From Pseudomonadota bacterium (GTDB lineage Bacteria > Pseudomonadota > Alphaproteobacteria > Rhizobiales > Rhizobiaceae), in assembly GCA_023390055.1 (NCBI GenBank), contig JAEWDP010000110.1, forward strand, positions 1 through 14,038: a DNA stretch of 14,038 nucleotides, read 5' to 3'. Under the pieces are notes generated by a model. The model was given only the letters and a program-made list of their open reading frames with translations, was not told the DNA's origin and ran no database searches. This document shows positions 1 through 6,985 of this stretch, piece after piece; within the stretch, counting starts at the first letter, position 1, and each line of letters opens with the position of its first letter. The position numbers and the translations under genes are program-made.

Positions 1-31
1 GAAATACCGGACGGGACCTTGCCCCGCCCGG
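1..31 (-). terminator. Hairpin downstream of the solute-binding protein gene
   Basis: Read on the minus strand, 31 to 7 forms a 9-bp GC-rich stem (CCGGGCGGG with CCCGTCCGG, one G-U pair) around a 7-nt loop, followed by TATTTC at the window edge. It starts 16 bases past the stop codon. It could be an intrinsic terminator, or a 3'-stabilising or attenuating hairpin of the kind often seen between a highly expressed binding-protein gene and its permease genes. The T-tract is short and the window ends here, so the two cannot be separated. Confidence 0.45.
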
Positions 32-47
32 CACCAGCCTTGGGAGC

Positions 48-1175
48 TTAATTTGGAGGCAGAATTGCCTTGACGACCTGCTTGCCGTCCTGAACTTCAA
101 CGAAGAAGCTCTCACGCGACATTTCGCCGGTTTCGTCCCACGACACATCCATCAGCATTCCCGGGTACTCGGCCGCGGTCAATGTCAGGCCGTGCAACTT
201 TTCTGCAATGGCCTGGCTGTCCGGAGCGCCAACCATTTCAGTGACATACTTGATGGCCCATGCGGCAGTATAACCCTTGATGGCATTGTGATCGGGCGTG
301 TAGTTGTACTTTTCCTTGAAGCGTTCGACCATCTCGGTCATGGCGGGGATGTTTGCATCCGGCGTCAGCCCGACATGCCCCATCGCTCCGTTTGCAGCTT
401 CTCCGGCGAGCTCGATGACCTTGTGGCCGATGAGGGTGGTTTCGCCGACCAGCGGCATCTCAAGTCCCTGCTTGGCGGCTTCGCGCAGGAAACGGGCGCT
501 TTCTTCTTCCGTTACGTAGACGAAGGCTGCATCGGCGGTGCTGCTCTTGAGCTTCACGACGTCGGCGGAGAAGTCCGTCTGGGCCTGTTCAGTCGGCAGG
601 TCCGTCACGATTTCGATGCCGGCCTCGTTCATGGCGTCAACGAAGGCCGTATGTCCGCCCTTGCCGAACTCGGTGTTGGCCCACACGACGGCAACTTTCT
701 TAACACCCATCTCGTCGATCATGTATTTCGTCATCTTCGGAACGCCCTTCTGGGATCCGAAGGCGGTGCGGAAGATGAACGGATTGCCCATGGATGTGAT
801 GGACGGTGCTTCCGAACCGGTGAACTGCGGAATGCCTGCCTGCTTGGCGACCAGCATGTTGACGACCGTGGACGAGGAGAAGACCGTGCCAGTGATGGCA
901 TAGACACCTTCATCGATCGCTTTCTGGACCATAGCGCGGGAGACCTGCGGATCGGTCTGGGTGTCATATTCGAGAATTTCGACCTTCTCGTTGAGGATGC
1001 CGCCCTCGGCATTGATCTCCTCGAATCCCATCTTCACACCGTCGCGGAAGTTGGTGCCCGCTGCAGCTCCAGCACCGGACAGCTCGACGATCGAGCCGAT
1101 CTTGAGATCGGCAAGTGCCGGTGTCGCGCCAAGTGCTGCGGCGATAGCCGCTGTATATAGAAGTTTCCTAATCAT
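48..1175 (-). CDS. ABC transporter periplasmic solute-binding protein, branched-chain amino acid (LivJ) type
   Basis: Encodes 375 aa with a Sec signal peptide: basic MIRK, a hydrophobic stretch, and ALA just before Asp23, the likely cleavage point. The mature protein is a type-1 periplasmic binding protein of the Leu/Ile/Val family. Family-typical pieces are GAAAGTNFRDG (36-46), EEINAEGG (52-59) and DTQTDP (71-76). It would capture a small ligand in the periplasm and deliver it to an ABC permease. I chose the ATG at 1175 because GGGAGGA lies 5-6 bases upstream and the signal peptide begins there; the open frame continues upstream to 1247 without a comparable site. It is last in the minus-strand series, 136 bp after the shikimate-dehydrogenase-like gene. 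Permease and ATPase genes probably follow beyond the left edge. Members of this family bind many ligands besides amino acids, including aromatic acids, so the catabolic context suggests the pathway substrate, but this is inference. Confidence 0.9.
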   Translation of the reverse strand: MIRKLLYTAAIAAALGATPALADLKIGSIVELSGAGAAAGTNFRDGVKMGFEEINAEGGILNEKVEILEYDTQTDPQVSRAMVQKAIDEGVYAITGTVFSSSTVVNMLVAKQAGIPQFTGSEAPSITSMGNPFIFRTAFGSQKGVPKMTKYMIDEMGVKKVAVVWANTEFGKGGHTAFVDAMNEAGIEIVTDLPTEQAQTDFSADVVKLKSSTADAAFVYVTEEESARFLREAAKQGLEMPLVGETTLIGHKVIELAGEAANGAMGHVGLTPDANIPAMTEMVERFKEKYNYTPDHNAIKGYTAAWAIKYVTEMVGAPDSQAIAEKLHGLTLTAAEYPGMLMDVSWDETGEMSRESFFVEVQDGKQVVKAILPPN

Positions 1176-1311
1176 TGTCTTCCTCCCTTGATTGATCATC
1201 GTCAACAAATCCGTCTTCATTTGTCCAGAGCGGACTTGCAACCTCATTGCCGGTAATCCCGGCTAAAATTTTCGCGTCCCCGCTTAGGAAGCGCTGCCAA
1301 AAGGACCCCCT

Positions 1312-2127
1312 CTATGATGCTTCGATGCTGCGCGTGCCCATGAGCAATTCCGCCAGAAGAACCGCTTGCGCCTGAAACATTCCGGTCCCCGGCATCGTGG
1401 CGCACCCCGTCCGTCTGGCCGCGGCAATCAAAGGTGGAACGGCTGGCCGTGTCACCACGTCTGCAACAAACTGCTCAGCCTTCAGATAGTCGACTTGTAC
1501 AGGCAATGGATCGCCTTCGCGCATTCCAAGCGGTGTCGCATTGGCAATCAACTGGAACCCGCGTGGATCCGTGCTGCCGATACGAACCTTGCCCGGAAAT
1601 TCTTGATCGAGCCGCCGGATCAGGGCGTCGCGTCGTGCAAGGTCAATATCGTGAAGCGCCAGTTCTAAGGCTCCGCGGGCAAGAATCTCGTAGGCGATTG
1701 CCGAACCTGCCCCACCAGTCCCGACCAGAAGGGCGGCTTTTCCTTTGACATCGAATCCCTCGACGGTGATACCATCCAGATAGCCTTGACCGTCCGTCGC
1801 ATCACCGATCCATCCATTTTCGGTTCGGATCATGATGTTGACGGCACCAGCAGCCTTTGCGCGATTTGATGTCGCACTGCAGGCGGCAAGACATGCTGCC
1901 TTGTGGGGCACGGTGATCACGATGCCGCTGACATTGCGCATGACCTGCGCCTGTGCAACCCAACCGTCGAGGTCATCGGGATGAATATCAAAAGGCACGA
2001 CGATCCCGTTGAAATTGCGTTCGGCCATGATCGTGCTGAGTGCGGCCGGGGACTTCACCTGGCCGATTGGATGGCCGATGATCGGGAAAACCTTTGTTTC
2101 TCCATCGACTGAAATTGCTGTTGTCAC
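1312..2127 (-). CDS. Shikimate dehydrogenase-family NAD(P)-dependent oxidoreductase (AroE-like, atypical)
   Basis: Encodes 271 aa, the normal AroE length. The N-terminal substrate domain has GHPIGQVKSP (18-27) and VPHK with the catalytic-type Lys76. AGAVN (93-97) and GDATDG (108-113) follow, with the catalytic-type Asp112. The nucleotide fold has GTGGAGSA (136-143), then NATPLGM (196-202) and GMFQAQA (249-255). The first Ser of the SxS pair that holds the shikimate carboxylate in AroE is Val24 here, and GDNTDG has become GDATDG. This argues against a housekeeping AroE and for a catabolic relative acting on a related hydroxylated ring or quinate/shikimate analogue. The start is GTG 2127, with GGGGGAGAG a few bases upstream; the frame stays open to 2184 without such a site. 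The gene lies 120 bp after the SDR gene and 136 bp before the binding-protein gene, so it may be in the same operon. Confidence 0.85.
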   Translation of the reverse strand: MTTAISVDGETKVFPIIGHPIGQVKSPAALSTIMAERNFNGIVVPFDIHPDDLDGWVAQAQVMRNVSGIVITVPHKAACLAACSATSNRAKAAGAVNIMIRTENGWIGDATDGQGYLDGITVEGFDVKGKAALLVGTGGAGSAIAYEILARGALELALHDIDLARRDALIRRLDQEFPGKVRIGSTDPRGFQLIANATPLGMREGDPLPVQVDYLKAEQFVADVVTRPAVPPLIAAARRTGCATMPGTGMFQAQAVLLAELLMGTRSIEAS

Positions 2128-2141
2128 TGTACTCTCCCCCG

Positions 2142-2169
2142 ATGTCGCATGGCTGGGCCGCAGCGACAT
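2142..2169. repeat. Short inverted repeat upstream of the AroE-like gene
   Basis: ATGTCGC (2142-2148) and GCGACAT (2163-2169) form a perfect 7-bp inverted repeat with a 14-base loop. It lies in the 120-bp gap between the SDR stop and the GTG start of the AroE-like gene, just upstream of that gene's ribosome binding site. It could be an mRNA hairpin or a weak operator; arms this short also arise by chance. Confidence 0.3.
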
Positions 2170-2247
2170 GACATCATGACACAAGCATGCCGGCCTTGTC
2201 CGGAAAATGGACGATAGGGATGAAACATTGGATGATTTCGGTTCCGA

Positions 2248-3135
2248 TCAGGATGCATGGGAAAACGTCCTCAGTTCGGTCAGAGAAGAGGCAATTCCCT
2301 CGGAAATGGTCGTGACCGGTTGCGGCCCAAAAATCGCCGGAATGGTATCTGACGCAAGTTCTGGCGGAATGCGCAGAGGCGGTCCCTCGATAGCAACGTC
2401 GTGCCAGCCGGTCTGCCTCGCCAGTTCACCGACAAAGTCTGACATGTCAGCTGTGTCACCGGCCATGGTCAGAACCGTTGCGCCTTCCAGGCGGACAGTC
2501 ATGGCCGCGGCCAGCAGGCGCGCAACATCATCGACATGAACGAAACCGACACGGCCGGAAAAACGGATCGTGGACGGCTCGCGCCGAACTGACGCGGCAA
2601 GTGCAATGGAGGGGCCGGCGGCAATACCCGAACTGATCCCGGTCCCGTAGACGATATAGGGGCGCAAGCCCAGGCTGGCCACACCATGGTCGAGATGAAA
2701 ACTGCGGGCGGCACCTTCAACGGCGAGCTTGGACATCCCGTATATGGTGGACGGGTGCGGATGTAGCGCATCGGAAGGACCGAAGACGCCTGCCGTGCTG
2801 AGATAGGCGACCGGAAGGCCAAGAGCTGCCGCAGCCTGAAGGACATTGAGACTGCCGATCAGGTTGACTGAAGTGGCACGGACGGGATCTCGTGCGCAGT
2901 CGACAGTCATGAGACCGGCGAGATGGACGATTCCATTGCAACCGCGTGCCGCCTCCATCACAGCCTGGCCATCGGTGATATCACCGGTGACGATATCGGC
3001 TGATGCCGGCGCACCCGGTTGTCTTGATGCGCTCGCAAGATCGAAGATGCGAGCCTCATGGCCAGCGCTATTGAGCGCGCAGATCGTGCGAGAACCGACA
3101 AAGCCGGTCCCGCCGGTGACAAGGATCCGGCTCAT
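2248..3135 (-). CDS. NAD(P)-dependent epimerase/dehydratase, extended SDR family
   Basis: Encodes 295 aa. A Rossmann start TGGTGFVG (7-14) is followed by Asp32 near the end of beta-2 (favouring NAD), GDI at 51-53 and HLAG (71-74). The catalytic set is intact: Ser113/Thr114 in STAG, Tyr132 and Lys136 in YGMSK. The family oxidises, epimerises or dehydrates sugars, cyclitols and other secondary alcohols using bound or free NAD(P). The protein is cytoplasmic with no signal peptide. Its ATG overlaps the stop of the upstream flavoprotein gene as ATGA (3132-3135), so the two are very likely translationally coupled and work in one pathway. A role as alcohol dehydrogenase making a ketone for the flavoprotein, or as epimerase, fits, but the substrate cannot be read from the sequence. 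Confidence 0.9.
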   Translation of the reverse strand: MSRILVTGGTGFVGSRTICALNSAGHEARIFDLASASRQPGAPASADIVTGDITDGQAVMEAARGCNGIVHLAGLMTVDCARDPVRATSVNLIGSLNVLQAAAALGLPVAYLSTAGVFGPSDALHPHPSTIYGMSKLAVEGAARSFHLDHGVASLGLRPYIVYGTGISSGIAAGPSIALAASVRREPSTIRFSGRVGFVHVDDVARLLAAAMTVRLEGATVLTMAGDTADMSDFVGELARQTGWHDVAIEGPPLRIPPELASDTIPAIFGPQPVTTISEGIASSLTELRTFSHAS

Positions 3136-4862
3136 GGTGCGAGATCCCTTGCCGTTGAAGTGGCCCGCCGGGCGGCGTGGCGCGCAGCGATCGCGCCGAA
3201 TACAATGGCTGGCCCGACAGTAATGCCCGGGCCGGGATAGACACCGCCCATGATTGATTGCAGATCGTTGCCGCAGGCGTAAAGGCCATGAATAACCGCG
3301 CCATCACGCTGCAAAAGGCGGGCATTTTCGTCGCCGACAAGTCCTGTCGCGGAACCGATATCGCCCGGCCACAGACGTACGGCGTAAAATGGAGCGGTTT
3401 CCAATGCTCCAAGGGTCGGATTGGGTCCGTGTGAGGGGTCTCCGTTAGCCTTCTCGTAGACGGTCGTGCCGCGCGCAAAATCGGAATCTACCCCGGTCCT
3501 GGCGTAATTGCGCATGCGCTCGACACTGTCTTTCAGACCTGCGGCGTCAATACCGAGTTTTTGTGCCAGGATGTCGAGTGTTTCTCCCTCGACAAGGTAG
3601 CCATCCTTGAGAAACGGCCGGATATCCTGGCCGCCTGGCCTGATCTGACCCATGCCATAGGCTTTCAGAGCTTTTGCATCTGCAATCAGGTAGACGGGTA
3701 CATGGCTGCCGTCTCGGTTGGTGGCGTACATTGCCGATACGAAGCGATGATAGCTCGTACTTTCATTGACAAATCGGCGGCCATCCTTCCCGACGGAAAT
3801 GATCCCTGGCTTGGAGCGATCGAAGACGAAGTGTGGAAATACTGCCATGGAGCCATCGGGACGGCGACGGTGGGAAACCGGAGCCCAAAAGCACGGCTGT
3901 TCTGAAGTCTCGCCATGATAGGCGCCAGCAGCAAAAGCGAGTTCGTGGAGTGCGCCGGTGTGGCCAGGTGCCGACGGGCTGAACTCGGGTACCGGGTCTG
4001 GAAGTTTTTCGGCGCGCATGCCGGGATGGCGGGTGAAGCCGCCTGATGCGAGAATGATGCCGCCGTTTGCGGATATCTTGCGATCAACGCTTCCTTGTCG
4101 CAAGGTCACGCCGGTCACACCATCAGCTTCAGACTGAAAGGAGATCGTTTCGGTGTTCGTCAAGATGGTGACGCCAAGATCTCTTGCCGAGCGCAGCATG
4201 CGCCCGATCAGGGCATTACCCATCAACAGCCGCGTGTCACGCCCATGACGCATCCGGCCGAGATAATAGCGCCCGATAAGCTTGGTCGCATAAACGGTTG
4301 ACTTGAGAGATTTGCCGAATTTCATCAGGTGGGGGATATCGTCACGATCGACCATCATTCCGCCCAGGATCGTGAATTCCGGGATCGGCGGGCGGATCAG
4401 CTGAAGATCGTTGCCAAGTACCGTGCCGTCGAATGGAAGCGGTTCCAATGCGCGACCACAAGATGTCGATCCTTCCAGTTCAGACAGGTAGTCGGGATGA
4501 AAGGGGCGTGGCCGAAAGTGTACGGTTGTCTGCTCTTCGAGCGTGTCAACTACGTCCTTCCCGCTATTGATGAAGGTATCTCTGAGGATCTTTGGACTGC
4601 GGTTTCCGACAGCGCGATCGAGATATCCGGATACCTTTTCGAAGCTGTCTTCCGCTTGAACTGCGGCGGCGTGACGCGTCAGGGGGATCCATGTCGTGGC
4701 TGCAGAATAGGACGTGGTGCCTCCGAGATATTGTGTACGCTCAACGAGGAGAACACGTGCGCCTTCAAGTGCTGCGAACACGGCGGCGGCCATGCCACCA
4801 GCGCCGGCGCCGAGGACGATCACGTCATACGTCTGCGTCGTATCCGACAGCGTCTCCTGCAT
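3132..4862 (-). CDS. FAD-dependent oxidoreductase, 3-ketosteroid delta-1-dehydrogenase / fumarate reductase flavoprotein family (copy 1)
   Basis: Encodes 576 aa from the ATG at 4862, preceded by AAGGAGGAGG; the frame is open to an ATG at 4907 with no better site. The dinucleotide fold GAGAGG is at 18-23, with Glu41 for the FAD ribose and then LGGTTSYSAATTWIP (46-60), typical of the KstD-like subgroup. FVNESTSY (364-371) and PFYAV (491-495) place Tyr371 and Tyr493 where KstD enzymes have catalytic tyrosines (my alignment by eye). SIMGGVYPGPGITVGP (536-551) is the C-terminal FAD motif. No signal peptide or haem motifs are seen, so a soluble cytoplasmic enzyme is expected. The family dehydrogenates C-C bonds alpha,beta to a carbonyl, or reduces enoates. 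It is the first gene of the leftward operon and overlaps the SDR gene by ATGA. A true steroid substrate is unlikely, because no steroid-degradation genes accompany it. Confidence 0.9.
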   Translation of the reverse strand: MQETLSDTTQTYDVIVLGAGAGGMAAAVFAALEGARVLLVERTQYLGGTTSYSAATTWIPLTRHAAAVQAEDSFEKVSGYLDRAVGNRSPKILRDTFINSGKDVVDTLEEQTTVHFRPRPFHPDYLSELEGSTSCGRALEPLPFDGTVLGNDLQLIRPPIPEFTILGGMMVDRDDIPHLMKFGKSLKSTVYATKLIGRYYLGRMRHGRDTRLLMGNALIGRMLRSARDLGVTILTNTETISFQSEADGVTGVTLRQGSVDRKISANGGIILASGGFTRHPGMRAEKLPDPVPEFSPSAPGHTGALHELAFAAGAYHGETSEQPCFWAPVSHRRRPDGSMAVFPHFVFDRSKPGIISVGKDGRRFVNESTSYHRFVSAMYATNRDGSHVPVYLIADAKALKAYGMGQIRPGGQDIRPFLKDGYLVEGETLDILAQKLGIDAAGLKDSVERMRNYARTGVDSDFARGTTVYEKANGDPSHGPNPTLGALETAPFYAVRLWPGDIGSATGLVGDENARLLQRDGAVIHGLYACGNDLQSIMGGVYPGPGITVGPAIVFGAIAARHAARRATSTARDLAP

Positions 4863-4892
4863 GCGGGGTGCCTCCTCCTTCACATGACGTCG

Positions 4893-4947
4893 AAATGGAT
4901 TATGCATGAAATGGAATAGCGTTCAAGAATAAAATACTGTTCCATTT
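4893..4947. promoter_or_regulatory. Candidate operator: three AAATGGA boxes between divergent operons
   Basis: AAATGGA occurs at 4893-4899 and 4909-4915, and inverted (TCCATTT) at 4941-4947. The latter two extend to an 11-bp inverted repeat with one mismatch (4909-4919 with 4937-4947, 17-base spacer). Copies start 16 and 32 bases apart. The TGGAA/TTCCA core resembles the half-site of the published E. coli IclR box (TGGAAATNATTTCCA). An IclR-family gene lies in the adjacent plus-strand operon. The boxes cover the predicted minus-strand promoter and the -35 area of the plus-strand promoter, which suits one regulator controlling both operons. Binding by this IclR protein is inference. Confidence 0.55.
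4899..4926 (-). promoter_or_regulatory. Predicted sigma-70 promoter for the leftward flavoprotein operon
   Basis: On the minus strand, TTGAAC (4926-4921) is followed after 16 bases by CATAAT (4904-4899). This would start transcription around 4892 and give a leader of about 30 nt with the AAGGAGGAGG ribosome binding site. The middle AAATGGA box falls in its spacer, so a bound regulator would block it. Confidence 0.5.
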
Positions 4948-4968
4948 TGTCGTCAAGATGGCTATAAG
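4940..4968 (+). promoter_or_regulatory. Possible promoter for the rightward operon
   Basis: TATAAG (4963-4968) is a fair -10 box about 27 bases upstream of the GTG at 4995. At 17-base spacing the -35 position (4940-4945, TTCCAT) matches consensus poorly and coincides with the inverted AAATGGA box, as expected for an activator-dependent or regulator-controlled promoter. Evidence is limited to these matches. Confidence 0.35.
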
Positions 4969-4994
4969 ACTTCATCCGAATGGGAGGATGAAGC

Positions 4995-6092
4995 GTGGAA
5001 GATCCTGTCGATATTGCCGTGGTGGGTGCTGGTGCCATCGGACGCACGCACATCGAAACCTTGAATAGAATGGATAATGTACGCCCTGTCGCGGTCGTGG
5101 ATCCTGCGGCATCGGCGAAAACGCTTGCGGCCGGCTTGGGTATCCCTTGCATGGCCTCGATCGGCGAGCTTATCGATTCCGGTCTGGCCAGCGCGGTCAT
5201 TGTGGCCACCCCGAACGAAACGCATCTTTCAGTTTCCGAAGCCTTTCTGCGTGCCGGCATTCCCGTACTCCTGGAAAAGCCAGTGGCGGAAAGCCTGGCA
5301 TCCGCGCTTCGTCTCGTTTCAGTGGCTGATGAAACGCGTGTGCCGCTTCTCATTGGCCATCATCGTCGTCACAATCCCATCATTCGCGCAGCCCACAAGG
5401 CCATTCATTCTGGAAGGATCGGTGATCTTGTCATGGCGACGGTTATCTGTTCGCTTGCCAAGGACAAGGCCTATTTTGATGCGGCCTGGCGCCGTCGCCC
5501 GGGTGTCGGTGGGCCTTTGCTGATCAATCTTGTGCACGAAATCGATCTCCTGCGGCATTTTTTCGGGGAGATCGCAACCGTGCAGGCAATGTCCAGCAAC
5601 GCGCGGCGTGGATATGACGTTGAAGATACAGCCGCGGTGTGCCTGACATTTGTGTCAGGCGGATTGGCAACCTTATGTATTTCGGACGCCGCAACAGGAC
5701 CGTGGGCCTGGGATCTGACGGCGGGAGAAAATCAGGCGCGGTTCCCGGCCCACGATGTGAGTGCGCATCATTACGCTGGTAGTCGTGCCGGCCTGTCATT
5801 GCCTGATCTGACGCTGTGGCAATCTGACAGCGAACCTGACTGGACGCAGCCGCTACAGGCAGCGCCGCTGCCGGTTGTCCATGCCGATCCATATGAGGCG
5901 CAGATCACGCATCTGGTAGAGCTGACCAGGGGGGCGGGAAAGCCGCTGGTTTCCGTTCGCGATGCCACCGCCAATCTGATTGTCCTCGATGCAATTCGCA
6001 CTGCGGCTGAAACTGGCCATGCGGTCACGGTTGATCTTTCGTCGCTGCAACCAATTTCTTCCACGCACGATGAACACGGAGTGTTGCAATGA
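4995..6092 (+). CDS. Gfo/Idh/MocA family NAD(P)-dependent oxidoreductase
   Basis: Encodes 365 aa from GTG 4995, preceded by GGGAGGA. The N-terminal Rossmann fold has VVGAGAIG (9-16) and ATPNETH (71-77), then the family signature EKP (94-96) with the catalytic-type Lys95. In the second domain, GGPLLINLVHEIDLL (172-186) keeps His181 and Asp184, but the Asp usual in inositol-dehydrogenase-like members (GGxLLDxGxHxID) is not kept: the aligned stretch reads INL. The family oxidises or reduces a hydroxyl on sugars, cyclitols and related rings. First gene of the rightward operon; its stop overlaps the IclR start as ATGA (6089-6092). It probably acts on the pathway substrate or an early ring intermediate, in the cytoplasm. 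Substrate unassigned. Confidence 0.9.
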   Translation: MEDPVDIAVVGAGAIGRTHIETLNRMDNVRPVAVVDPAASAKTLAAGLGIPCMASIGELIDSGLASAVIVATPNETHLSVSEAFLRAGIPVLLEKPVAESLASALRLVSVADETRVPLLIGHHRRHNPIIRAAHKAIHSGRIGDLVMATVICSLAKDKAYFDAAWRRRPGVGGPLLINLVHEIDLLRHFFGEIATVQAMSSNARRGYDVEDTAAVCLTFVSGGLATLCISDAATGPWAWDLTAGENQARFPAHDVSAHHYAGSRAGLSLPDLTLWQSDSEPDWTQPLQAAPLPVVHADPYEAQITHLVELTRGAGKPLVSVRDATANLIVLDAIRTAAETGHAVTVDLSSLQPISSTHDEHGVLQ

Positions 6093-6925
6093 GCAGTGTT
6101 GTCGAAAAGGCATTGGCCATCGTCGAATTGCTGGTCGACCATCCTGCCGGCCTGCCAGTATCGGCAATAGCGGCGGCAACCGACCAGCCGGCCAGCGGGG
6201 TTCATCGGACGCTGCAGGAGCTTGCAAGACTTGGTTACGTCCGTCAGTCCCAGGCGCAGGGCGACTATGCCATGACGATCAAGCTGCCGGCGATGGGTCT
6301 AGGCTTCCTTGGCCGTGCGGGCATTACCGATGTGACGCAGCCGGTTCTTGATGGGCTCGCAGCAGATTCAGGTGAATTGATCCGGCTCTCGGTCATTGAT
6401 GGTGAGCGGCTGATCTGGATGGCTGTTGCACAAGGCGCCGCGCGAGGACTTCGATATGATCCGGGTCAGGAACAGGGTGTCGTTGTTCACCTCGCCAGTT
6501 CATCCGGAGGCAAGGCGTGGTTGTCGACCATGAGTGATGAAGACGCGCTGGCCAAGGTTGCAGCCCAGGGGCTTCATCGGCATGCAGAGGGAACAGGTTC
6601 GGGGGCTCCGAAAACCCTTACGTCTCTTCTGGAACAACTGGCCACTGCGCGCGAGCGCGGCTACGCAACCGCAGTCGACAGCTATATTGCCGGAATGGCT
6701 GCAATGGCGGTTCCGGTCCGCTATCACGCAAATGGAATGGTGCTGGGCTGCCTGTCGATTGCCGGCCCCGCCGTCAGGATGACAGACGCACGAATGGCGC
6801 AACTTGCGCCCCGTCTGGCTATCGCGGCAACAGAAATAGGTGAGGGGGCCGCGGGATCTCAGTACTTCCAGGCTCTCGTCCGCAATATCCAGTCGGCGCC
6901 GGAGCATGAAAGACTGAGAGCATGA
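6089..6925 (+). CDS. IclR family transcriptional regulator
   Basis: Encodes 278 aa. An N-terminal winged helix-turn-helix occupies about residues 3-65 (SVVEKALAIVELL, then ASGVHRTLQELARLGYV with the likely recognition helix around 34-46). The IclR effector-binding domain follows (about 80-255), ending in the family-typical GYATAVDSYIAGMAAMAVPV (191-210) and GCLSIAGP (220-227). It should be a small-molecule-responsive repressor or activator, usually dimeric or tetrameric. Translationally coupled to the Gfo/Idh/MocA gene by an ATGA overlap and 60 bp before the second flavoprotein gene, it is an internal operon regulator. The three AAATGGA boxes in the divergent promoter region are the obvious candidate target. 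The effector is unknown and is presumably the substrate or an intermediate. IclR proteins often control aromatic and alicyclic acid catabolism (PcaR, PobR), which fits this context. Confidence 0.93.
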   Translation: MSSVVEKALAIVELLVDHPAGLPVSAIAAATDQPASGVHRTLQELARLGYVRQSQAQGDYAMTIKLPAMGLGFLGRAGITDVTQPVLDGLAADSGELIRLSVIDGERLIWMAVAQGAARGLRYDPGQEQGVVVHLASSSGGKAWLSTMSDEDALAKVAAQGLHRHAEGTGSGAPKTLTSLLEQLATARERGYATAVDSYIAGMAAMAVPVRYHANGMVLGCLSIAGPAVRMTDARMAQLAPRLAIAATEIGEGAAGSQYFQALVRNIQSAPEHERLRA

Positions 6926-6985
6926 TGGATCGTCTATTGGACCGGTCGGCACGATGAAGCAAGTCTTTCACCAGAGGAGCGGCAG

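Noticed and set aside
192..1160. Open frame of about 320 codons on the plus strand opposite the binding-protein gene
   Set aside because: It is antisense to a well-supported gene with signal peptide and family motifs, is rich in unlikely His/Arg/Cys runs, and shows no recognisable domain.
1312..2127. Calling the AroE-like gene housekeeping aroE
   Set aside because: One substrate-binding Ser is Val, the gene sits in a catabolic operon, and no other aromatic amino acid biosynthesis genes are nearby.
4329..4919. Plus-strand open frame of about 196 codons opposite copy 1 of the flavoprotein
   Set aside because: Antisense to the N-terminal FAD-binding part of the flavoprotein, Cys/Arg-rich, and running into the divergent promoter region.
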